Assembly (NCBI GenBank): GCA_002307035.1
Contig: DBTL01000099.1
Span: forward strand, 1 to 33,015
From: Bacteroides sp. UBA1317
GTDB taxonomy: Bacteria; Bacteroidota; Bacteroidia; Bacteroidales; Bacteroidaceae
Length of the DNA: 33,015 nt
Reading direction: 5' to 3'
Position 1 is the first letter of the stretch; each line of letters begins with the position of its first letter. Shown piece after piece: positions 1 through 6,605 of the stretch. The notes beneath the pieces were generated by a model. The model searched no databases. It was not told the origin of the DNA and saw nothing but the letters and a program-made list of their open reading frames with translations. A program made the translations under genes and the position numbers.

Positions 1-1108
1 CCAAACGTTCCTGAAGTTTTTCACGGTCGTAATCAGAAGTAGTACTCTTTATCTGAGCTTTGATCTGACCAATACGTGTTTCAATATTTTCTTTTGCACC
101 TGCACCGTTTACGATGGTAGTGTTATCTTTAGAAATTGTTACTTTGTCGCAAGTACCAAGCATCTCAAGAGTAGCTTGTTCTAGTTTCAACCCTTTTTCT
201 TCGCTGATAACCAAACCACCTGTCAGGATAGCAATATCTTCGAGCATTTCTTTTCTGCGATCGCCAAAGCCCGGAGCTTTCACTGCGCAAATCTTCAATT
301 GAGAACGCAAGCGGTTAACTACCAGAGTAGTCAATGCTTCGCTATCTACATCTTCGGCAATGATCAACAATGGACGACCGGTTTGAACGGCAGGTTCCAA
401 AATAGGAAGCATGTCTTTCAAGTTAGAGATCTTCTTATCATAGATAAGGATATATGGTTTCTCCATTTCGCACTCCATCTTTTCAGTGTTAGTTACGAAA
501 TAAGCAGAAAGATAACCGCGGTCGAACTGCATACCTTCTACCAAACCGATAGTAGTATCCGTACCTTTAGCTTCTTCAATAGTGATCACACCATCTTTAG
601 AAACTTTACGCATTGCATCAGCAATCAGCTTACCAATTGTAGGGTCATTATTAGCAGAAACAGTAGCAACCTGCTCTATCTTATCATAGTTGTCTCCAAC
701 TTTTTCAGCTTGTGCTTTGATCGCTTCAACTACTTTGATGACAGCTTTGTCAATTCCGCGTTTCAAATCCATTGGATTGGCACCGGCAGTTACATTCTTC
801 ACTCCTTCGGCTACAATAGATTGAGCCAAAACAGTAGCTGTAGTAGTACCATCACCAGCATCGTCACCTGTTTTTGAAGCAACTTCTTTCACCAGTTGAG
901 CACCGGTATTCTGGAAAGGATCAGATAACTCAATTTCTTTAGCAACCGTTACACCATCTTTTGTGATTTGAGGAGCACCGAATTTCTTTTCGATGATAAC
1001 GTTACGTCCTTTCGGGCCGAGAGTTACTTTCACTGCATTTGCAAGCTCGTCAACGCCTTTTTTCAGTTGATCGCGGGCACTAACATTGAATAATATTTCT
1101 TTTGCCAT
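1..1108 (-). CDS. groEL: Chaperonin GroEL (Hsp60), N-terminal part, cut by window edge
   Basis: This is the large chaperonin subunit, which forms the ATP-driven double-ring folding chamber in the cytoplasm together with GroES. The frame is open from the ATG at 1108 to the window edge (369 codons; the full protein is normally about 545). The translation starts MAKEILFNVSARDQLKKGV and contains the nucleotide-binding signatures TLGPKGRNV (about residues 29-37), DGVTVAKEI (51-59) and GDGTTTATVLA (85-95), followed by most of the apical domain. It lies 41 bp downstream of groES on the same strand, the usual groESL arrangement. The missing C-terminal part lies to the left of the window. No frameshift is visible. 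Confidence 0.98.
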   Translation of the reverse strand, partial: MAKEILFNVSARDQLKKGVDELANAVKVTLGPKGRNVIIEKKFGAPQITKDGVTVAKEIELSDPFQNTGAQLVKEVASKTGDDAGDGTTTATVLAQSIVAEGVKNVTAGANPMDLKRGIDKAVIKVVEAIKAQAEKVGDNYDKIEQVATVSANNDPTIGKLIADAMRKVSKDGVITIEEAKGTDTTIGLVEGMQFDRGYLSAYFVTNTEKMECEMEKPYILIYDKKISNLKDMLPILEPAVQTGRPLLIIAEDVDSEALTTLVVNRLRSQLKICAVKAPGFGDRRKEMLEDIAILTGGLVISEEKGLKLEQATLEMLGTCDKVTISKDNTTIVNGAGAKENIETRIGQIKAQIKSTTSDYDREKLQERL

Positions 1109-1149
1109 AATGTTTTTACAATTTTATTGTTTTACTATTTATCTTTTTA

Positions 1150-1422
1150 TTAACCCAAAACAGCGAGAACGTCGCTTTGACGCATAATGAGGTATTTGCC
1201 CGCTTCTACTTCGAGCTCTGTTCCGGCATACTTACCGTATAAAACAGTATCGCCTACCTTCAATACCATCTCTTCGTCTTTTGTACCGTGACCTACTGCC
1301 ACAACTTCACCTTTCAAAGGTTTCTCTTTTGCTGTATCAGGAATAATGATACCACCAATTGTTTTTTCTTCTGCAGGTGCAGGGAGTATAAGCACTCTGT
1401 CTGCTAATGGTTTAATGTTCAT
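1150..1422 (-). CDS. groES: Co-chaperonin GroES (Hsp10)
   Basis: This is the 90-residue heptameric lid of the GroEL chamber. The protein begins MNIKPLADRVLILPAPAEEK and carries the mobile-loop segment KTIGGIIIPDTAKEKP (about residues 20-35), which contacts GroEL, then the conserved GEVVAVGHGT strand. The length is close to the family's usual 95 residues. It is the first gene of the groESL pair, with groEL starting 41 bp downstream. I found no CIRCE operator (TTAGCACTC-N9-GAGTGCTAA) upstream, so HrcA control through a standard CIRCE is not supported. The upstream region instead holds a tandem 11-bp repeat and a hairpin (1490-1532). Confidence 0.98.
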   Translation of the reverse strand: MNIKPLADRVLILPAPAEEKTIGGIIIPDTAKEKPLKGEVVAVGHGTKDEEMVLKVGDTVLYGKYAGTELEVEAGKYLIMRQSDVLAVLG

Positions 1423-1489
1423 AGTTCTTTTGTTTTATGTTATACTATTATATTAGTTTTGTTCCGCATCAAAATAGCGGACGTAAAAG

Positions 1490-1532
1490 AGTATGCCAAA
1501 AGTATGCCAAAGAGAGAAAAACTCTGTTTGGC
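1490..1532 (-). promoter_or_regulatory. Tandem 11-bp repeat and dyad upstream of groES
   Basis: On the plus strand AGTATGCCAAA occurs twice back to back (1490-1500 and 1501-1511). The second copy opens a dyad: GCCAAA-g-AGAG (1506-1516), loop AAAAA, CTCT-g-TTTGGC (1522-1532), 10 of 11 positions paired. Read on the groES strand, the repeats place GG and GC ten bases apart (TGGCATACTTTTGGC), the spacing of sigma-54 -24/-12 elements, though the -12 part is TGGC rather than TTGC. It lies about 70 bp before the groES ATG. A control role is inferred from position and symmetry only. Confidence 0.45.
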
Positions 1533-1581
1533 AGAAGGAAACTGACAAAATGACGGATGAAAAAGGAATAGAGGAAACCTG

Positions 1582-1743
1582 TTATTTAGAAACGAGCTGA
1601 ACAGAATGAGTCTGCTCTTGGAATTTCTTTCCGGAATAATAAAGAGAAGTGCCCACGTATAGCAAAAAAACTAAGCTAACGGCAACCATTATTGCTCCAA
1701 TCAATGCAAAACGATTTTGTTGTTGTGATTCTATTGTTCTCAT
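1582..1743 (-). CDS. Single-pass membrane microprotein, 53 aa, unknown function
   Basis: An ATG at 1743 opens a 53-codon frame ending in TAA at 1582. The protein starts MRTIESQQQNRFALIGAIMV, has one hydrophobic stretch at about residues 12-32 (ending SLVFLLYVG) and a polar tail ending THSVQLVSK. It looks like a small inner-membrane protein with a short polar N-terminus. It sits 77 bp downstream of the UPF0104-type membrane protein gene on the same strand, so it could be the third gene of that operon. No family is recognised. Support is the clean hydrophobic-segment architecture and the position; chance is possible at this length. Confidence 0.55.
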   Translation of the reverse strand: MRTIESQQQNRFALIGAIMVAVSLVFLLYVGTSLYYSGKKFQEQTHSVQLVSK

Positions 1744-1820
1744 GTTGTGACTTCTTTTTTTCTTTCCACAAAAATAGAGACAAGATTTTACGTTTGATTG
1801 ACAGTCGTGTTACAACGGTT

Positions 1821-2840
1821 TTAATTTTTCATCTTTTTTATCCAGTTTGGAATAATGATGGCACCAATGATGAGATACATGTAATAGCTTATCACCCTCC
1901 AAACGAAAGCAACCACTAAGGCCATGCCCGCAACGGAGAAAAAATCAGCATAATAGACCTGAAAGAAATACTCGCTTACCCCACTGCCACCGGGAGTGGG
2001 ACTAATCGTCATCACCACCCAAAGGATGAGTTGCCGGGCAAAAGCCAACACATGATCTCCTTGTGTGGAAAAGGCAAAGAATAAAGCATTAACCACCAGA
2101 TAGCGCGAGAACCAAGAGAGGCAAGTGCTACCAAAAGCTTTCAACCAAAACAAAAAAGGCTTGCGGCTCATCTCGCCCGAACTAAGAACCAAATTTTCGG
2201 TCAGAGTCTCCACTCCCTTACGCCAGCGACGAAGAAAAGGCAAACGAAACAATGCAAGCAATAATCTCTTTACGTATTCAGGACGCTTGAAGAGAGCGAT
2301 ATAAAGTAAAAACGTCCAGAGCGCTATAGCAATGTATACAGCAAAAAATAAAATTTTGATGCCCGAAGACAAAAGAGTGGGATCTCCAAAAAGCTCATCG
2401 AAGGAGAAAAGTAAAAGAGCCAGCGGACAAGCTAAGACTAAAAACAGTTCGTCAAGAAACAAGCAAGAAATCATCAACGCCGAACTTCGCCCCATGTTGA
2501 TACCTTCTTTGTTCAGAAACAAAACAATAAGACTACTTCCACCCACTGAAGAAGGGGTTACGGCAGAGGTAAACTCACAAAGCATATTCACATTGAAGGT
2601 TTGCCGCCACGTCAGTGTATTGTCAGTGATCACGCGAAAACGCCACATTAATCCAAGATCCCGTCCAAACATCAATAGAAAAGCCATCAAGATACCGACA
2701 AACATCTGCGTAGAAAAGTGAATGCCGGCAAAAAGTGCTGCATTAAATTCTTGATAGAATAACCAAGCCACCACGGACAGGCCAATAATAACAGGAAGGA
2801 GGATATAAAACCCTTTAAACGTTTTGATTTCAGTCGTCAT
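1821..2840 (-). CDS. UPF0104 / LPG-synthase-TM family integral membrane protein
   Basis: This is a 339-residue polytopic membrane protein with about eight hydrophobic segments. It fits the family of lysylphosphatidylglycerol synthetase transmembrane domains and AglD-like proteins (PF03706), whose members are thought to move or modify lipid-linked molecules. Two family-like loops are visible: EFTSAVTPSSVGGSS (residues 89-103) and SPTPGGSGVSEYFF (280-293). There is no soluble aminoacyl-transferase domain, so it is not a full MprF. It follows the GT4 glycosyltransferase gene after 19 bp on the same strand. Together they suggest synthesis and translocation of a glycolipid, with the glycosyltransferase adding sugar on the cytoplasmic side. 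The substrate cannot be read from the sequence. Confidence 0.85.
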   Translation of the reverse strand: MTTEIKTFKGFYILLPVIIGLSVVAWLFYQEFNAALFAGIHFSTQMFVGILMAFLLMFGRDLGLMWRFRVITDNTLTWRQTFNVNMLCEFTSAVTPSSVGGSSLIVLFLNKEGINMGRSSALMISCLFLDELFLVLACPLALLLFSFDELFGDPTLLSSGIKILFFAVYIAIALWTFLLYIALFKRPEYVKRLLLALFRLPFLRRWRKGVETLTENLVLSSGEMSRKPFLFWLKAFGSTCLSWFSRYLVVNALFFAFSTQGDHVLAFARQLILWVVMTISPTPGGSGVSEYFFQVYYADFFSVAGMALVVAFVWRVISYYMYLIIGAIIIPNWIKKMKN

Positions 2841-2859
2841 ATCATTACGGCAGATAAGG

Positions 2860-4011
2860 TTATCTTTTCAAGGTTCTGTTCATTAAATTGGTATATCGAT
2901 CATAGACTTCTCCGGTTACATCTTCCCAAGAACGTACAATGGAGTTTGTGGCTTGGATGCCAACCTGTTTGATGAGTTGAGGAGTCTCCATTAAGTTTCT
3001 CAGTCTCGCGGCAAAATCTTCAACGGTATTCTCCGAAAGAAATCCATTATAAGAATCGGTGACTATCTCGGCTGAAGTGGAACCTTTAATCAATACAGAT
3101 GGAGTAGACAGAGCAGCAGCTTCCCGCACTACCAAGGGAGCATTATCATAGAGAGAAGGAAACAGGAACAAATCGGCCGCCGCATAATATCGCTTCAGCT
3201 CATCGCGCTCGCTAATGCTTCCCACAAAAGAAACTTTAGAGGAAAGGGATAGAGTCTCAACCATCCGCCTTAACTCTTGGGAGGCATAGCCGGAACCAAT
3301 AAAGTACATTTTAAAAGGTAAGTCTTTGAGTAAAGACAAAGCTTTGAGCAAAAAACCCAGGTTCTTCTCCCAAATGTGCTGCCCAACAAACAGAAACATA
3401 AATTCATTGTCAGAAAGGCCAAGTTGCGCACGTACTTCTGCACGAAGCATAGGAACAGAAGCGCCGCCCACAAAATCATTACCATTGTCCACCACTTCCA
3501 CCTTTCCCTTGTAGCCGTATTCCCGAAGAGTTTCTTCTACCGTCGCCTGAGGGATCCAAACTTCATCGGCCGCCTCATAAAAACGGATCACTCTCTTTAT
3601 CAGGATATCTACCACCAACTTACTGGAGATGGCTCGTTCGAAATCAGATCTATACTTAGAGTGAAAAGTAGCGACGATAGGTACCTTTTGTGTCCGGGCT
3701 ATTTGCATAGCCAAAGCTCCGGAGGAAAAAGGGCAATGAGCATGCAGCAATTCAAACGAAAGCCGATTGATGCGTTCATGGAAAGGCCAGTCAATGCGGG
3801 GAAATCCTAGTCGATAAGGTTTGCGCATCGGTATGGGGATAGACGAATACCTGTACACAGGATATTCACCTTCATCTTTTGCTTCGGGAGATTTCGGAGT
3901 AACGACACAAACATTGTGCGTTTTCTGGTGTAACCAATATGCATAGTTTTGCGTAGTCAGAGACACTCCGTCCATTATTGGGGGAAAGCAATCATTAAAT
4001 AACCCTATCAT
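2860..4011 (-). CDS. GT4-family glycosyltransferase, probably glycolipid-forming
   Basis: This is a 383-residue GT-B fold glycosyltransferase resembling the family that makes diacylglycerol glycolipids. The N-terminal acceptor domain opens with LFNDCFPPIMDGVS (residues 4-17) and contains ELLHAHCPFSSGALA (87-101) and VATFHSKYRSDFE (113-125), the usual H-rich loops of this clade. The C-terminal nucleotide-sugar domain has FLFVGQHIWEKN (206-217) and the EX7E region PSLYDNAPLVVREAAA (285-300), where the first Glu is Asp289 and the second is Glu297. There is no signal peptide, so it acts on the cytoplasmic face. It lies 19 bp upstream of a membrane protein gene likely to be in the same operon. Sugar donor and lipid acceptor are not determinable here. 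Confidence 0.88.
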   Translation of the reverse strand: MIGLFNDCFPPIMDGVSLTTQNYAYWLHQKTHNVCVVTPKSPEAKDEGEYPVYRYSSIPIPMRKPYRLGFPRIDWPFHERINRLSFELLHAHCPFSSGALAMQIARTQKVPIVATFHSKYRSDFERAISSKLVVDILIKRVIRFYEAADEVWIPQATVEETLREYGYKGKVEVVDNGNDFVGGASVPMLRAEVRAQLGLSDNEFMFLFVGQHIWEKNLGFLLKALSLLKDLPFKMYFIGSGYASQELRRMVETLSLSSKVSFVGSISERDELKRYYAAADLFLFPSLYDNAPLVVREAAALSTPSVLIKGSTSAEIVTDSYNGFLSENTVEDFAARLRNLMETPQLIKQVGIQATNSIVRSWEDVTGEVYDRYTNLMNRTLKR

Positions 4012-4051
4012 TCGGCTCAGATTTATTCTGTCTACAAAGAAACACCTTCGA

Positions 4052-4080
4052 TGTTACAATTGTTTTAAGGAATTGTTACA
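4052..4080. promoter_or_regulatory. 29-bp dyad in the divergent promoter region
   Basis: TGTTACAATT (4052-4061) faces AATTGTTACA (4071-4080) across a 9-base spacer, with 9 of 10 positions complementary. The same segment also gives a direct repeat AATTGTT. It lies just upstream of the GT4 gene start (4011) and about 200 bp upstream of the PUL. It could be an operator for either divergent unit; which protein binds is unknown. Confidence 0.3.
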
Positions 4081-4245
4081 AGATTACATCTTCATTATAA
4101 TCAGGAAAACCTTGTTTCATTTTGACGACAATCCGATAGAACAAAACATAGTATCTCATAAATCAAAAAGCTCTTTAAAATATGTTATTGAACATGTGTA
4201 TACCCATTTGAGACTATAGTAACCATTCTCCGCCTACTACTACCA

Positions 4246-4253
4246 TACATTTG
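4246..4253 (+). promoter_or_regulatory. Putative Bacteroides -7 element of the PUL operon
   Basis: TACATTTG matches the Bacteroides -7 consensus TAnnTTTG and ends 31 bp before the GH130 start codon, placing transcription start near 4260. No TTTG at the -33 position is evident, which would fit a promoter that depends on an activator such as the downstream hybrid regulator. Confidence 0.45.
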
Positions 4254-4284
4254 CCGGCAGAATATTTAATTAAATCGAAAAACC

Positions 4285-5346
4285 ATGGATATAGCAAAAA
4301 GATGTGAGGCAAATCCTTTATTGGCTCCAAAGGATTTAAAAGCAGGAATAAGTGGAATGGAAATTACTTGCCTGTTAAATCCCGGAGTATTCAGATATCA
4401 GGGGAAAATTTGGCTACTTTTACGTGTTGCAGAACGCCCGATACAAAAGGAAGGCGTGATTAGCTTTCCTATATATAATAAGGAAGGCAAGATTGAAGTA
4501 GTCTCTTTTTCAAAGAGCGATCCCGATCTTGATGCTTCCGACCCACGTGTCATTGGCTACAAAGGAAAAAACTATCTGACAACCATGTCTTACCTCAGAC
4601 TTGTATCGAGCGAAGACGGGATACATTTTAAAGATGAAGTTGAATTTCCACCGATCTTCGGACAAGGGGACTTAGAGTCGTTTGGGATTGAAGACTGTCG
4701 GGTAGCAACAACCAAAGATGGCTTCTATTTGACTTTCACTGAAGTATCTTCCATCGCCGTAGGGGTAGGCATCATTCATACGAACGACTGGAAAAACTAT
4801 ACGCGTCATGGAATGATATTTCCTCCTCACAATAAAGATTGCGCCTTATTTGAAGAGAAAATTGGTGATAAATACTTTGCTCTTCATCGCCCCAGTAGTC
4901 CTGAACTTGGTGGTAACTATATATGGTTAGCGGAATCATTCGACCGGTTACATTGGGGCAATCATAAATGTGTGGCAACGACACGTGATGGTATGTGGGA
5001 TTCTGCCCGAGTAGGTGCAGGAGCTGCTCCGATAAAGACAGAAAAAGGATGGTTGGAGATATATCACGGAGCTAACTCCAATCACCGATATTGTCTCGGA
5101 GCTTTGCTGCTCGACTTAAACGATCCCTCCAAAGTAATCGCAAGAAGCGATGAACCAATTATGGAACCGATTGCAACATACGAACAAACCGGGTTCTTCG
5201 GCAATGTAATATTTACCAACGGACATTTAGTCGAAGGAGATACCGTTACTATATATTACGGAGCCAGTGATGAGGTGATTTGTAAAGCCGAACTCTCTAT
5301 TTCTGAAATATTGAATATCTTAAAAGTAATAGAAACATCAAGATGA
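4285..5346 (+). CDS. GH130 family mannoside phosphorylase or mannosidase
   Basis: This is a 353-residue cytoplasmic enzyme (no signal peptide) of glycoside hydrolase family 130, whose members act on beta-mannosides, most by phosphorolysis and some by hydrolysis. Family signatures run in order: LNPGVFRYQGKIWLLLRVAERP (starts residue 31) with basic residues Arg47 and Arg51, the catalytic-region motif GIEDCRVA (134-141; Asp137 is the likely general acid), PHNKDCALFEEK (181-192), the YHG motif (260-262), CLGALLLDL (270-278) and FFGNVIFTNG (304-313). Retained Arg47, Lys184 and His261 favour a phosphate-dependent enzyme over the hydrolase subgroup that lost its phosphate ligands, but this is inference. 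It opens the PUL operon and shares an ATGA overlap with the MFS gene, which suggests it cleaves the sugar that transporter brings in. Linkage specificity is unresolved. Confidence 0.9.
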   Translation: MDIAKRCEANPLLAPKDLKAGISGMEITCLLNPGVFRYQGKIWLLLRVAERPIQKEGVISFPIYNKEGKIEVVSFSKSDPDLDASDPRVIGYKGKNYLTTMSYLRLVSSEDGIHFKDEVEFPPIFGQGDLESFGIEDCRVATTKDGFYLTFTEVSSIAVGVGIIHTNDWKNYTRHGMIFPPHNKDCALFEEKIGDKYFALHRPSSPELGGNYIWLAESFDRLHWGNHKCVATTRDGMWDSARVGAGAAPIKTEKGWLEIYHGANSNHRYCLGALLLDLNDPSKVIARSDEPIMEPIATYEQTGFFGNVIFTNGHLVEGDTVTIYYGASDEVICKAELSISEILNILKVIETSR

Positions 5347-6605
5347 ATAAACTGAAAAAAGAATATTTATTCTTTAAGCAGCAGGAGCACAACATGCGTA
5401 CCTTGTTGGTCACAAATATGCTATATGCCCTGGTTCTTCCGGTTGTAGAGATATTTGTCGGTGCCTATATCATGCGCAACACCAGCGATCCGGTAATGGT
5501 TGCATTCTACCAATTGGCCATGTATACCGGCATCGTTACCACCTCGCTTATCAATGGCTTCTTATTGAAGAAATACAGTGTGAAAGGGCTTTATTCCGTA
5601 GGCATCTTTGTGAGCGGCATTTCCATGTTTGGAATGATGGCTCTGAAGACTCTGGGTTTTGCGGAGTTAGGATTGGCCGGGTTCTTGATGGGAGCCGCCT
5701 CCGGTTTCTTCTGGACAAACAGGTACTTGTTAGCCCTTTACAACACAAATGATAATAACAGAAACTACTTCTTTGGTTTGGAGTCGTTCTTCTTTTCCAT
5801 TGCTTCTATCGGTATTCCTTTGATTATCGGAGCTTTCATCAGTCAGATTGATGGCAAGGAAGTCTGGGGCATGCTCATTGATATCAATACATCCTATCGC
5901 ATTGTAACAATGGTGATGATAGGGATTACCATCATTGCCTGCATGGTTCTATGGAAAGGCAAATTTGCCAACCCAAAAGAAACTTCATTCATCTATTTTC
6001 GTTTCAATATACTTTGGAAAAAGATGTTGCTATTAGCATCATTGAAAGGAATGGTACAAGGTTTCCTCGTTACAGCTCCGGCTATATTGGTTTTGAAATT
6101 AGTGGGAGACGAAGGTGCACTGGGTTTGATACAAGGAACAAGTGGTGCATTAACAGCTATTTTAGTTTATATCCTCGGACGTATAGCCAGACCTCAGGAT
6201 CGTTTGAAAATATTTGTGGGCGGATTAGTTGTTTTCTTTGTAGGTACATTATTTAATGGACTACTTTTCTCTGCAATGGGAGTCATTCTTTTTGTATTGT
6301 GTAAAGTGGTATTCCAAACATTGTTCGATTTGGCCTATTTTCCCATTATGATGAGAACCATTGATGCTGTAGCTAAAATTGAGAACAGAAACGAATATGC
6401 TTATATATTAAGCCACGAGTTCGGACTTTTCCTGGGAAGAGCGTTTGGTCTGTTATTGTTCATCTTTCTCGCCTATTGCATATCACAGGATTTCGCTCTT
6501 AAATATGCATTAATTATTGTTGCAGGATTGCAGTTATTGGCATATCCTCTAGCTAAAAACATTACGAATAAAACCAATACTATTGAACATGAAAAGAATA
6601 AGTAA
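5343..6605 (+). CDS. MFS transporter, probable oligosaccharide importer
   Basis: This is a 420-residue protein with about twelve hydrophobic segments, consistent with a major facilitator. The N-terminal half carries VEIFVGAYIMRNTSDPVMV and GAASGFFWTNRYLLALYNT, typical of MFS proteins encoded beside GH130 genes. The start ATG overlaps the GH130 stop as ATGA, implying translational coupling. The 3' end overlaps the next gene by 17 bp. The likely role is to import a periplasmic oligosaccharide across the inner membrane to the cytoplasmic GH130 enzyme. Bacteroides GH130-MFS pairs in mannan and mannosylglucose pathways are the precedent. The actual cargo is not readable from sequence. Confidence 0.88.
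   Translation: MNKLKKEYLFFKQQEHNMRTLLVTNMLYALVLPVVEIFVGAYIMRNTSDPVMVAFYQLAMYTGIVTTSLINGFLLKKYSVKGLYSVGIFVSGISMFGMMALKTLGFAELGLAGFLMGAASGFFWTNRYLLALYNTNDNNRNYFFGLESFFFSIASIGIPLIIGAFISQIDGKEVWGMLIDINTSYRIVTMVMIGITIIACMVLWKGKFANPKETSFIYFRFNILWKKMLLLASLKGMVQGFLVTAPAILVLKLVGDEGALGLIQGTSGALTAILVYILGRIARPQDRLKIFVGGLVVFFVGTLFNGLLFSAMGVILFVLCKVVFQTLFDLAYFPIMMRTIDAVAKIENRNEYAYILSHEFGLFLGRAFGLLLFIFLAYCISQDFALKYALIIVAGLQLLAYPLAKNITNKTNTIEHEKNK

Noticed and set aside
299..877. 192-aa plus-strand frame
   Set aside because: It is antisense to groEL, whose translation is unmistakable; the opposite frame has no family features.
1423..1489. CIRCE operator before groES
   Set aside because: Searched for the TTAGCACTC/GAGTGCTAA pair; not present. 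A small CCGC/GCGG dyad nearby is too short to interpret.
1692..1919. 75-aa plus-strand frame
   Set aside because: It is antisense to the end of the UPF0104-type gene and the start of the microprotein; composition is not protein-like.
3376..3810. 144-aa plus-strand frame
   Set aside because: It is antisense to the GT4 glycosyltransferase gene, which has clear motifs.
6583..6588. TTG start for the PUL lipoprotein
   Set aside because: The ATG two codons later gives the usual MKR signal-peptide start.
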